Source of the DNA: Gordionus sp. m RMFG-2023
Lineage: Eukaryota; Nematomorpha; Gordioida; Chordodea; Parachordodidae
Reading direction: 5' to 3'
DNA length: 64,000 bases
Assembly (NCBI RefSeq): GCF_954871325.1
Contig: NC_088779.1
Coordinates: 17,858,846 to 17,922,845 of the forward strand
The position numbers and the translations under genes were made by a program. Shown here piece after piece: positions 1 to 10,002 of this stretch (its first letter is position 1; the number at the start of each line of letters is the position of its first letter). Below the pieces are notes generated by a model. That model saw nothing but the letters and a program-made list of their open reading frames with translations, ran no database searches and was not told the origin of the DNA.

Positions 1-175
1 ACACGAATCTTTGTTTGAAACCTTTGCTATTTTAGTAGCAATGTATTCAGCGTTCACATAATTTTGCTCATCGGCAAACAATAAAAAAAGTGACGGCTTA
101 TCTGTGAAATAAATAAAAAAAATTATTTAATATCCCCTCTTTCCCTAATCGTTAAATAAAAATATAATTTTCCTT

Positions 176-1310
176 GGTTCCACGTCATTACAGAGAAACC
201 ATTACATAGAATGTATTTTACAGAGTAACCTTTATAGAGAAAACAAAAATAGAGAATTTATTTATAGAGAATGTATTTTACAGAGAAACTTTTACAGAGA
301 AATCAATTATAGAGAACGTCGTTAGAGAATTTTTTTATAGAGAATGATTTTACAGAGAATGTTTTTACAGAGAAGGATTTTATAGAGAATTTTTTATAAA
401 AAATTTTATTTAAAGAATATGATTAATAAAAAATTGTTAATCTATTAATGTGTGAATTGTGGCCAGTCAATACAGGACCAGACAATACTCATCTGTCTAT
501 TATTATTCATCGCCTTTATATATCTATTAAATAAAACTTAAGCTCTAATTTTTTGTGTGAATAATGCTAAATGCCTATGGATAATATATATGTCGTATGG
601 GGTTTCGGAATTCGTGGGGATTCGGAATCTCTCAATTTTAAATCATTTACTAAGGGCGATTTTTGGATTTTAAACATCTGATTTCACAGGAATTAGAAAT
701 CGGTCCAATAGATAAAATGTTAAAGGGTGGTGGCTAGTCTTCAAACATGGTCATTTATGGCACATTTCCCCTAATGGTAGAACAAAATTTTGACATGATT
801 TGTGAGGAATTCGCGAAATTTATTTTTAAAGATAAGAATAGTTTTGTTAAAAGTTACTTTGGCAATGTAACTGTAACTAGTTAAGTTAGCTTCTAATAAT
901 TGAAAAACTTTGTATAAAGATAAACAATTTTCTGTGCCGATTGTAATAATTTTCTTACAATAAAAAATACCCAATTATTCTCTTATATAAGGTAATTATA
1001 ATATTTAATATTATAATAAAAACTGTAATTTTTTTTCCCCTATGTATGCAGAGCCTAAATAATGATTTCACAAATTTACACAAAAATGTTATATATTATA
1101 TAGATTTACTTTTTATAAAATAATCATATTCTTTAAATAAAATTTTTTATAAAAAATTCTCTATATAATCATTCTCTGTAAAAACATTCTCTGTGAAATC
1201 ATTCTCTATAAAATTATTCTCTATAAAAAAATTCTCTATAAACGACATTCTCTATAATTGTTTTCTCTGTAAAAGTTTCTCTATAATTGTTATCTCAAGG
1301 GATTCGAACC
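176..1310. mobile_element. Foldback element X with minisatellite arms, left-arm copy
   Basis: The outer end reads GGTTCCACGTCATTACAGAG and leads into about 230 bp of short degenerate AGAGAA-type units (roughly 188-415). The complementary TTCTCT-type units lie at about 1135-1285, so the ends form inverted repeats. The inner end ...GGGATTCGAACC is less certain and no target duplication was seen. The middle (about 430-1130) has no credible gene; a 67-codon open frame at 771-974 has no recognisable features. The outer end is shared with elements at 30941 and 55234. Confidence 0.65.
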
Positions 1311-1321
1311 AAACCCGAACC

Positions 1322-1436
1322 ATATAGTTTTAGGTATCTAATCATATATTATTTTTTATATTATCTATAAAAAACCAGGAGCTATAGCCAATTTTGTAAA
1401 AATCGGTTCGACTAACCCCAGTCCTACTTTGGATTT
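1322..1436. repeat. Dispersed ~110-bp block (CTGGGGTTAGTCG block)
   Basis: This block, read on the minus strand as CTGGGGTTAGTCGAACCG... followed by GATAATATAAAAAATAATAT and a TTAGATACC...AAACTATA end, recurs at 13393-13507 (mirror), 31345-31447 and 32541-32655. A short piece of it also appears at about 32096. It always lies beside a foldback element or inside its inverted repeat. No coding potential was seen. Confidence 0.7.
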
Positions 1437-1498
1437 TTGTGAATAAATTAAAAGGAAATGTATTAGAATACAATATTTTTAACATCTAATAATTATAT

Positions 1499-2269
1499 GA
1501 TAAATGTCATTTTTATATCTTACCTATTATTTTATCTTCTTCAACTTGAGGCAAAGGAGCATGAAAAGGCTCAATAATGGTTAAATCTAAATCCGACTCT
1601 TCTGATTCACAAGTAAATAAACATTTGCTATCTAAAATTTGGACAAATAATTAATGGAAATGTTGTTATTTTATATCTTACCCATGACGTTATACTCTTT
1701 GATTGGACGAGTTGCACTAACATGTTCAATATATGCTAAATCTAAACAATATTATTTAAGAAATATAAACTTTGGTAAATTTACCGCTGCTATTACTATT
1801 TGAATCTTCTTCTTTAATATATGTATTTAGATTTTTATATTGTCTAACATCTAACATTTCATGTAGAATAAATTTAATGAAATTATAATTATAGCTTACC
1901 TAATTCTGTAGGCTCGGTAAGGAGCAGAGAATTGCCAGGAATGTGATCAATAATGGTTAAATCTAATTAATTTTATTAACAAATATTTGAGTAATTTTTA
2001 CCATTGCTATCGATCGAGTCCTCCACATCAATCGTATGAGTATATTTCTCTTTTATAGCATCTAAAATTTAGACAAATAATTAGTGGAAACATAATATTT
2101 ATATCACCAATTTCAATTATCGAAGAAGTACTATCGGATTCGGAAGATGTATGGTCTGGCAACTGATAAGGTGTATCAATCATCCACATATCTTATATTT
2201 TTAAAAATTATTCAATTTATGCATTAAAATTTATCTTTAATACCATTATTTGATGTCGAGGGTTCGTTA
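1499..2269 (-). other. Series of short GT-AG bounded exon-like modules, left-arm mirror
   Basis: This is the mirror image of 12560-13330. It holds roughly five stretches of about 60-110 nt, each bounded by TTAG and GTAAG-like signals and separated by gaps of about 50-70 nt. It lies between the integrase part and the C-terminal part of the fossil element. Details are given under the right-arm copy. Confidence 0.5.
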
Positions 2270-2300
2270 GAATCGAAAAAAACTAAATTTTTAAAAAAAA

Positions 2301-3225
2301 TTAAAAATAAATAACATTATTTTTTACTATTGGCCGCCCTTGTGTTGGAGAATCCTTCATCTTTAGAATATGAAAGAGATAATCAATGTAAAAAACAATA
2401 CCATTATCAGAACATGATGTTAAATCCATTTCATTTGTACTAGAGATTATTTCTTGGTTATGATCACGAGCGTAAAATACCTCGTAAGGTGTGCTTTTAA
2501 TGATTCTACTATAATTGTTATTTATTTTAGAAACAATTTTGGGAAGCTGGTGGGCCCAGTCAGTTTTTTTAGTTTCCAGCATATACGCAGATATGCGCGT
2601 TTCCAAGGTAGAATTTGCTCTTTCGATGAGCCCGTTTGTCTCAGGGTGCCTAGGCCTGGAATGAATAATCATTATGGATGGAAACTCCGTATTTATCATC
2701 TCTGTAAATAAGTTCTCTAAGAATAAGAATTAATTAGATATTTATAAATAATAAATTACTCTTAAATTCCCTACCATTGTCACTCTGCACAATTTTTGGA
2801 GGCCCAAATTGATAAAATAAGTTTCTTAAAATATCAACAATTCCTTCCGCTTTTTTTGACGGCAGAGCACTAGCGCATGTAAACTTGCTCAAATGATCTT
2901 TAAGGTGGAATATATATTTATAGATACCATCTGGTGTAGATGACATATCAATTAAATCTATTTCCACCCGCCCCCAGACGGAATGGCTTACTAAAGGTTT
3001 TCCAACTGGCGCCTTTGGAAGATTTTTTTTTATAGAGCAGATTGGACAATTTTGGATATATTTTATAACGATCTTTTGAGGAATTGAAGCATATACGGAT
3101 TCTATATTTTTAATTGTTGTGTTGACACCGGGATGATTATTGTCATTATGGTGGACTTTTAATATGGATTGAATATTGGATATGATAATAATGGGTTTTT
3201 TTTTTTTTACAAAATAAAGACTCAT
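2301..3225 (-). pseudogene. Integrase zinc-binding and core parts, left copy (fossil)
   Basis: The region encodes an HHCC-type zinc-binding part (HHNDNNHPG..., then CPIC) followed by a retroviral-type DDE core (VEIDLIDM, VQSDNGREF, HPETNGLIERANS). The pattern fits KRBA2/Ginger- and Gypsy-type integrases, which join element DNA to the target. It is the mirror copy of 11604-12528. The element is broken and the parts are not treated as a working gene. Confidence 0.8.
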
Positions 3226-3378
3226 TTTCTAAATAAAAATAAGAAAAAACTTTAAATTTTAATTTTGCCGGTATATTTAGAATAGATTTATATTTTGGAG
3301 TTTTTAATATCGTTTTAAAAATATTATAATCATTATCAGTTTTAGGTAAAAAAATATTAGGCATTGAAAAAAATTTTA

Positions 3379-4349
3379 TCAATTATTGCTCTTCCAACTA
3401 CTTATCAACATTCGCGGAAAGCACAATTTTCGAGCAATAAAAAAAAATAAAAAACAATATTTTATTTATTTTTGAGCATATCTCATCTTCCGGTTTTTAT
3501 ATTTTCTGGATTTTCTTATTCCCTGAGCCTCTACTAATGCCCGGTCATAGTTATCGAAATTGACTATTCTTTCCTACGATGATTTTCTCCAACAATTTCT
3601 TATATAAGGTCGTAGATAATGTTCTCTCCATTCACGGAAAATATCGTCCCTTTTCAATTCTCCCAAAAAAAAGACATCTTGTCCAATTAAAATGTCGATT
3701 TCTAAAATATAATAATCTACACTCTTCAAAGATGATATAATATTATGCCGACATATTCTAAATAATCAATTATCGCTCTTCCAACTACATATCAACATTC
3801 GCTTAAAGCACTATTGAGGGAGGCTTGTCCTATCAAAACTTTCTTTTTCAAATAGTAGAAGCGCTTAACTTCTTTTGTGTAACGAATAGTTCTAAGACAA
3901 CCTTAAGATTTCCCTATTTTGCGGCCGTAGAAAAATTTCCTTAAGTTTGAATTCGTTTTACATCTCCACACCCTAAAGATTTCCCCGACAAAGTTTAATT
4001 TTTTTTTTGCATTTCTTGGTTTACCAGTATTTTCGATTATTTTTTTTTTATTTGCCAATGCATCTAATTTATTATTATTTTAAATTTACCAACCCTCCTA
4101 ATTTCGATTGTTCATAATCTTTCTTTTTTCTTTCAATTTTTGATTTTTTCTTTCCCCCTTTTTTCTTGTTTATACCCCCCCCCCTTTTTTTTTTTGTTTG
4201 TAATAATACTTTTTATACTTTATGTACCTAGTCTTATTTTATAAATATTATTGTTTATTTATTATTATTTTTTTTTTCAAATTTACCAACCCCTCTAATC
4301 TCGATAATACTTCTGAAAGGATAGATCAGGTTTTCCTCTCATCCAAATT
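3379..4349 (+). repeat. 5' region of the retroelement with direct repeats
   Basis: A ~48-bp segment (ATCAATTATTGCTCTTCCAA...) at about 3379-3424 recurs with a few differences at about 3767-3812. A second pair (AAATTTACCAACCCYTCTAAT...) lies at about 4082-4110 and 4278-4305. Duplicated 5' segments suggest promoter or UTR repeats. The rest is T-rich with a 10-C run at 4175-4184. Confidence 0.6.
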
Positions 4350-4457
4350 TTGATTTTTTTTTTCCCCATTTCATCTTTTTTTTTTTTCTTCCAATCAAAA
4401 TTATATCCGTTAATATATATATTTTTTTTTGTGTTTTCTCCCTTTCAAAGCCATCTC

Positions 4458-6902
4458 ATGGTTAACTCTTGTTGTCAAGTATGCTTAAAAATAGTTTCGC
4501 TTAATTTAAATGGCGTGTTTAGGAAACATGGTTCACCCGCGTGCCACAATTCTGGAAAATTTCCCCTCTCTTACGGCCCAGATCCTTTAATTAACGCTCC
4601 TCACTCGTATGACCCCATTCCACCATGTTCCTCAAGCTCTGTTGATTTATTCCTTAATTCGCATAAGCCCCCTGTTCTTTCTAGGATCCCTATAGCCGCC
4701 CGAGAGTCTATCTCTAGGTTCCTCATGTCACTTATAAATAATTTGAATTCGGATTTCTCCTCACTACCATTATGGTTAGACCTGGTTAGTTTTTGTTTTC
4801 GAGTCCTAGTTAAACCCAAAAATAAAATAAATAACTTATCTGCCTTAATTAAGGAAAAAGTTTCCAATTTTGGAAATACAATTATCGATGAATTTTCTCC
4901 TTCGTACGCTTTAAACCCCAACTCCTTCCGTCACAAATTGATCTCTGAAAAATTAGATCTTGGAGATATTAGCGGTGCGGCCCGAATATTGTCTTCCGAT
5001 GACTCTATTTCACCTATCAACGTTACCATATTTAAACAACTACTTGAAAAACATCCACGAGCGTCCCCTTTTAACATCCACCCGCATGCCTCCTCCCCTA
5101 TTCCCTTTACCTGTGACGAAGTACTTAAGTGCTTAAAGTCCTTTAAAAAAGGGACGACAGGGGGGTTGGACGGCTTCAGACCTGGTTTCTTTGTGGAGTT
5201 AATTCAATGCCCTGATAGTGGCTTCATTGACCCTTTGTTGAAAGCATTAACCGAACTGTGCAATAATATCCTCGTACGCGAAGTTCCCCTTTGCATTCGT
5301 CCTATTATTTTTGGCGCCCGTCTTGTCTCCCTGACCAAACCGGATGGCGGCGTTAGACCCATAGCCATAGGGTCATTCTTTCGTCGCTTAGTCGCCAAGG
5401 CTATCGTAAATAGGATTCGGCCTAAGGCTAGTTCCTTCTTATTTCCTTCACAGTTAGGATTTGGAGTGAGAGGTGGGTGTGAAGTGGCCTCACATGTTGC
5501 GCGTATTTTTATAAATACTGAGGCCGATAAGGTTTTCTGCAAGTTAGACTTCAGAAATGCCTTCAACACCATCCATAGGAGGGCATTCTTACCATCTTTT
5601 TTACACCATTTCCCAAAATATGGGAATTTCCTTAATTCCTGTTATGGATTCCCTTCGTTACTCAAATTCGGGGAATTTTCCATATCCTCCGAAGAGGGGA
5701 TACAGCAAGGTGATCCTCTAGGCCCTCTGCTCTTTACTATAGGGATTCATGATTTGATCAAAAATTTAAAGACTAATTTCCAATTAGACCTTAATTTATG
5801 GTATCTCGACGATGGCTCTTTTGGCGGTTCTTTATCCAATGTTATGTCGGCCATAGAGTACGTTGAAATGGAAGCTTCGAAAATTGGTCTTTCCCTAAAT
5901 AGGAAAAAGTGTGAAATTTCCTCCCTCAACAATAAGGATTTTATTCCTCCCTTAGATTTTACAATCATTCCGCACGAGGAACTCTGTCTTTTGGGTTCCC
6001 CTATTGGTTTTTCAACCTCCTTTTGTCAAAAAACTTTTGACGATTTGATCCATTCCCTTTCCAATTCACTCAAGAATCTTCCTCATCTCCCCAAGCATCA
6101 GTTCTTCTTTCTCACCAAAAAATGTCTTTTTCTACCTAAATTCTTACATTTATTTAAATCTTCCCCCGTTTTCCAGTACAATACTCTCCTTAAGGTCTTC
6201 GAATTAAAATTTAAACATTTTATCGAATCCCTTTTAGGCTTAAATTTTTCCGATTTCAATTGGTCCCTCGCCTCTATGCCCGCTTACCAGGGTGGACTGG
6301 GATTGTTACCCCCCTTCCTTATGGCAATTGCGTGTTTTCTTTCATCTCGAATATCCTTCGCCGATTCCATTTCCTCGCTTATCGAGTTGGACGATCCCCT
6401 TCTATCTTCAGCTAAACAAGAGTGGCTTACTCTAATCACCCAAGGCTCCGAGCAGCCAATTTCCTGCCATCTAAAGAGCTTCCTGGTCCCTATGCTCCAA
6501 TGCTCGTTTGAAAAACTTTGTATGTATCCTGAGCTAACTAACCTTCAACTGCTCAGAAACGCAAAAAAAAACTCTAACGGCCATGAATGGCTAGACGCGA
6601 TTCCGAGTGGTAAAAAGGAAACGTTACTCACAGACGATGAGTTTCAAACTGCCATTGGCCATAGGCTTGGTTGCCTTATCCCTTCTGTGGACACCTGTGC
6701 CGCCTGTCACAAACAGGTTGATCCTTTCTCTAGACATTGTTTCTCGTGCCTCAAAGTCAGTGGCCGTTTCCTGAGGCACGACAACCTTAATAGGTTAATC
6801 GGCAAAGCCTTGATTTCGGCCGGTTTCCCCAATAGCTTGGAGCCATTGGGTCTCCTAAATGCTGACGGTAAGCGCCCTGACGGCATGTCTTTAACGTCTT
6901 GA
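4458..6902 (+). CDS. Reverse transcriptase polyprotein of a non-LTR-type retroelement, C-terminally truncated
   Basis: An 814-residue frame begins at ATG 4458. The frame is open back to 4350, but that stretch is T-rich and unlikely to be coding. The N-terminus has a Cys-rich finger-like motif (C5, C6, C9, then RKHG...C-x-NSGK). The RT domain spans about residues 230-500: GVRPIAIGSFFRRL, motif A LDFRNAFNTIHR (D near 364), motif B QQGDPLGP (near 416) and the YLDD catalytic box (449-452). A Cys/His cluster CAAC...H-x-C-x2-C (from 747) and RPDG (806-809) follow. In relatives, as I recall the family, RPDG opens a nuclease-like domain, which is missing here because the frame ends nine codons after R806. 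The RT would copy element RNA into DNA. No stop or frameshift interrupts the frame, so the copy is young. Its GC content is clearly higher than that of its surroundings. Confidence 0.85.
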   Translation: MVNSCCQVCLKIVSLNLNGVFRKHGSPACHNSGKFPLSYGPDPLINAPHSYDPIPPCSSSSVDLFLNSHKPPVLSRIPIAARESISRFLMSLINNLNSDFSSLPLWLDLVSFCFRVLVKPKNKINNLSALIKEKVSNFGNTIIDEFSPSYALNPNSFRHKLISEKLDLGDISGAARILSSDDSISPINVTIFKQLLEKHPRASPFNIHPHASSPIPFTCDEVLKCLKSFKKGTTGGLDGFRPGFFVELIQCPDSGFIDPLLKALTELCNNILVREVPLCIRPIIFGARLVSLTKPDGGVRPIAIGSFFRRLVAKAIVNRIRPKASSFLFPSQLGFGVRGGCEVASHVARIFINTEADKVFCKLDFRNAFNTIHRRAFLPSFLHHFPKYGNFLNSCYGFPSLLKFGEFSISSEEGIQQGDPLGPLLFTIGIHDLIKNLKTNFQLDLNLWYLDDGSFGGSLSNVMSAIEYVEMEASKIGLSLNRKKCEISSLNNKDFIPPLDFTIIPHEELCLLGSPIGFSTSFCQKTFDDLIHSLSNSLKNLPHLPKHQFFFLTKKCLFLPKFLHLFKSSPVFQYNTLLKVFELKFKHFIESLLGLNFSDFNWSLASMPAYQGGLGLLPPFLMAIACFLSSRISFADSISSLIELDDPLLSSAKQEWLTLITQGSEQPISCHLKSFLVPMLQCSFEKLCMYPELTNLQLLRNAKKNSNGHEWLDAIPSGKKETLLTDDEFQTAIGHRLGCLIPSVDTCAACHKQVDPFSRHCFSCLKVSGRFLRHDNLNRLIGKALISAGFPNSLEPLGLLNADGKRPDGMSLTS

Positions 6903-7240
6903 AACTAAAATTATATAAAATTATTTTATTTTTAGAAAAATAAAAATAAATTTGAAAATGTAAAAAATAAAAGAAAATAAAATATCTCGAAATATATAAA
7001 ATAAAAGTTATTTAATTATAAATCAATCAAATTTTTCAAAATTTTGGAAATTTTTCTTTAGTATTAACTTGTTAAGGCCAAAATTTATATTTATACAATT
7101 TCATGAAAATAATAAATCAAAAAAAAAGCATAAAATATATAATTTTTTAGCTAACTATGAATATGTATTTTTTTTTATAAAAAAGTATATTTATGATATG
7201 TACCTTATCTAAGTTCATTTTTTTCAATAGAGCAATTTAG
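6903..7240. other. AT-rich stretch of the left arm, no gene seen
   Basis: This arm sequence flanks the retroelement insertion and is mirrored at about 11113-11450. No feature was recognised beyond the inverted repeat. Confidence 0.6.
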
Positions 7241-8900
7241 CTCCGTGAAGTTGGCCGAACGATTGGAAGCACTAACGATGAATCATATGTCATTTTTTAG
7301 TGCTTCGTTAGTGCTTCAATCCGTATAGTAGCCGAATTTAAGGAAAAAAAGTTATAAGCAAAAATAAAAATTTGTGCCAACTTCACGCTTAAAAGTCGAT
7401 TGGAAGCACTAACGATGAAACTTATATCATTCTTTAGTGCTTCGTTAGTAGAGGTTAGTGCTTTAATCAGTTTTGTAGCCGAATTTAAGAATAAAAAGTT
7501 ATTAGCAAAAAAAATAAAAATAAACAAATAATGGCGACGTGCCAAAACAAAAACTATAGGAGTACTAAACATCCGGTTTTCGCCATTATTTAGTGCTTAA
7601 TTAGTGTATTTAAATTCCGTAATTAATTTACTTAACCGCCTTATAAAAAAAAGTTATTAGCTAAATAAAAATTATGACGTCACGATTTAAGCGTGAAGTT
7701 GGCCGAACTTTTGGAAGCACTAACGATGAAACTTATTTCATTCTTTAGTGCTTCGTTAGTAGAGGTTAGTGCTTCAATCAATTCCTTAGCCGAATTTAAG
7801 AATAAAAAGTTATTCACGAAAAAAACAAAAATAAACAAATAATGGCGACGTGCCAAAACAAAAACTATAGGAGTACTAAACATCCGGTTTTCGCCATTAT
7901 TTAGTGCTTAATTAGTGTATTCAGATTCCATTATTAATTTTGTTAACGGTCATATGAAAAAATTATAAAATGCTAAAGAAATTTTTAGAGGTCAAATTTC
8001 GGCTAGAAAATTATGAAAGCACTAACGATGAAACTTGTATCATTTTTTAGTGCTTCGTTAGTAGTGATTAGTGCTTTAATCGGTTTTGTAGTCGAATTTA
8101 AGAATAAAAAGTTATTAGCAAAAAAAATAAAAATAAACAAATAATGGCGACGTGCCAAAACAAAAACTATAGGAGTACTAAACATCCGGTTTTGGCCATT
8201 ATTTAATGCTTAATTAGTGTATTTAAATTCCATTATTAATTTACTTAACCGCCTTATAAAAAAAAAGTTATTAGCTAAATAAAAATTATGACGTCACGAT
8301 TTAAGCGTGAAGTTGGCCGAACTTTTGGAAGCACTAACGATGAAACTTATTTCATTCTTTAGTGCTTCGTTAGTAGAGGTTAGTGCTTCAATCAATTCCT
8401 TAGCCGAATTTAAGAATAAAAAGTTATTCACGAAAAAAACAAAAATAAACAAATAATGGCGACGTGCCAAAACAAAAACTATAGGAGTACTAAACATCCG
8501 GTTTTCGCCATTATTTAGTGCTTAATTAGTGTATTCAGATTCCATTATTAATTTTGTTAACGGTCATATGAAAAAATTATTAAATGCTAAAGAAATTTTT
8601 AGAGGTCAAATTTCGGCTAGAAAATTATGAAAGCACTAACGATAACTTGTATCATTTTTTAGTGCTTCGTTAGTAGTGATTAGTGCTTTAATCGGTTTTG
8701 TAGTCGAATTTAAGAATAAAAAGTTATTAGCAAAAAAAATAAAAATAAACAAATAATGGCGACGTGCCAAAACAAAAACTATAGGAGTACTATACATCCG
8801 GTTTTGGCCATTATTTAATGCTTAATTAGTATATTTAAATTCCGTAATTTATTTTGTTAACCGTCATATGAAAAAATTGTAACACGCAAAAGAAATTTTT
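7241..8900. repeat. Higher-order tandem array, ~302/311-bp units, left arm
   Basis: About five units recur at 302-312 bp spacing, judged by the repeated segment ending at 7572, 7883, 8185, 8497 and about 8796. Units alternate in two types, giving a dimer of about 612 bp; for instance 7680-7883 and 8294-8497 encode the same peptide. Each unit contains inverted copies of GTTAGTGCTT/AAGCACTAAC. Short open frames (MFSTPIVFVLARRHYLF...) repeat with the units and run into repeat motifs. I regard them as chance frames, not genes. Confidence 0.8.
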
Positions 8901-9049
8901 AGAGCAGCAATTAGCGAATTTATTGATTATATGCTTATTTTCGCTAATTGCTGTTTTATTCGTTGAAAATTATATCATACATTTTTTATATTTTTTCCTT
9001 CTTTATTCTTCCATCAATATTGTAGTTTAATATTCGAATAAAAATATAA

Positions 9050-9240
9050 CACTCTTATTCTATGACAATTGTCACTCTTCTATGGTACATCTTCACTGAA
9101 ATTTTATTTTAACACTTTTACAATAAATATATTTTTATCTATTTACTTTTCAAAAATAACAATTAATATTTTTCTATGATGGTACATCTTCACTGAAATT
9201 TTATTTTTACATCTTTACAACATATATTTTTACCTAAAAA
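9050..9240. repeat. Two units of the TGACAATTGTCA satellite
   Basis: ATGACAATTGTCACTCTTCT and TGGTACATCTTCACTGAAAT, followed by TTTTATTTTAACA, match the repeat unit found in about 22 copies at 55890-58880. This ties the palindrome spacer to the foldback element there. Confidence 0.75.
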
Positions 9241-9259
9241 ATTTATCAAAAATAAGGAT

Positions 9260-9695
9260 TATGTTATGTTTAATGACTTAATTTAGTCGACTTTATTAGT
9301 TCTTTTAGTCGACTTAATTAGTTCTTTTAGTCGACTTAATTAGTTCTTTTAGTCGACTAAATTGGTCGTTTTAGTCGACTATATTAGTCGTTTTAGTCGA
9401 CTAAATTAGTCGTTTTAGTCGACTATGTTAGTCGTTTTAGTCGACTATGTTAGTCGTTTTAGTCGACTATGTTAGTCGTTTTAGTCGACTATGTTAGTCG
9501 TTTTAGTCGACTATGTTAGTCGTTTTAGTCGACTATGTTAGTCGTTTTAGTCGACTATATTAGTCGTTTTAGTCGACTAAATTAGTCGACCAATTTAGTC
9601 GACTAATAGACTAATTTAGTTGCTAAAGTTTTTAGTCGAATTTTTCGACTAAAACTATTAGTTAGTCGACTAAATTTAGTCGATTAACAACACTA
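9260..9695. mobile_element. hAT-type MITE filled with a 22-bp minisatellite
   Basis: The right end reads, on the minus strand, TAGTGTTGTTAATCGACTAA. The left end (TATGTTATGTTTAATGACTT) is a diverged match. About 15 units of TTTTAGTCGACTATGTTAGTCG, each centred on the palindrome TAGTCGACTA, occupy 9285-9600. No clear 8-bp target duplication was found. The ends resemble those of the MITE at 26953-27175. Confidence 0.65.
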
Positions 9696-10002
9696 ATTTA
9701 TATTATCGAGTAACAGTTTTCCAATAAAAAGATATAACGCTCGAGGATTATATTTTCGACCACTAAGTGGAGTTGGACTTGCATTTTATTAATAACTTCT
9801 TTAGTTGTTTTGATAATTTTTAGAGAAGAGTTTGAATACAATTATTCATATCTATCTATAGAAACATAATCAATTTGATATATTCTTTTCTTAAAATTCT
9901 AAAGAGGTGTCAGAAAATTTGAATTATTGATATGCTATATTGAATCAGGGTAACTATCAGAATTCCTGCATAATTATATTGATAATAATGAGATCTAAAT
10001 AT

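Larger units (their letters stand above)
1..3378 (-). mobile_element. Integrase-bearing element, left-arm copy (fossil)
   Basis: This is the mirror copy of the element at 11451-15490, cut off by the window edge. It carries a retroviral-type integrase like that of KRBA2/Ginger and Gypsy-type elements, with zinc-binding and DDE-core parts near 2300-3230. It is broken, with several breaks, and another inverted-repeat element (176-1310) is inserted into it. Because it is nearly identical to the right-arm copy, the duplication is recent even though the element itself had already decayed. No LTRs were recognised. Confidence 0.75.
3379..6902 (+). mobile_element. Non-LTR retroelement inserted in left arm only
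   Basis: Comparison with the empty site in the right arm (around 11450) fixes this 3,524-bp insertion to within one base. Its 5' part (3379-4457) is T-rich and non-coding with internal direct repeats. The rest is a single RT-bearing reading frame. There is no clear target-site duplication. The junction falls at the codon where the reading frame stops, with no 3' UTR or A-tail, so the 3' end looks truncated. That is odd for target-primed insertion and points to a later deletion or an unusual mechanism. Confidence 0.85.
1..8350. repeat. Left arm of a large inverted repeat (palindrome)
   Basis: The reverse complement of this arm matches 10003-14828. Positions p up to 3378 pair with 14829-p, and from 6903 on they pair with 18353-p. 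The 3,524-bp difference is the retroelement at 3379-6902, present only here. Without it the arm is about 4.83 kb. Stretches I compared base by base (0.1-1.4 kb, 2.3-3.4 kb, 6.9-7.3 kb) look identical or nearly so, which implies a recent origin, active gene conversion or an assembly foldback. The arm runs off the left edge of the window. Confidence 0.95.
8351..10002. other. Spacer between the palindrome arms
   Basis: This contains the last repeat units of the left array (to about 8900), a fragment of the ~110-bp TGACAATTGTCA repeat (9050-9240), a hAT-type MITE (9260-9695) and about 300 bp of unremarkable AT-rich sequence. No gene was seen. Confidence 0.8.

Noticed and set aside
771-974. 67-codon open frame in foldback X and its mirror at 13855-14058
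   Set aside because: AT-rich, no recognised motif, and both copies exist only because the arms are identical.
9285-9600. CRISPR-like array of TAGTCGACTA repeats
   Set aside because: There are no unique spacers; the units are head-to-tail 22-bp copies in a eukaryotic MITE.
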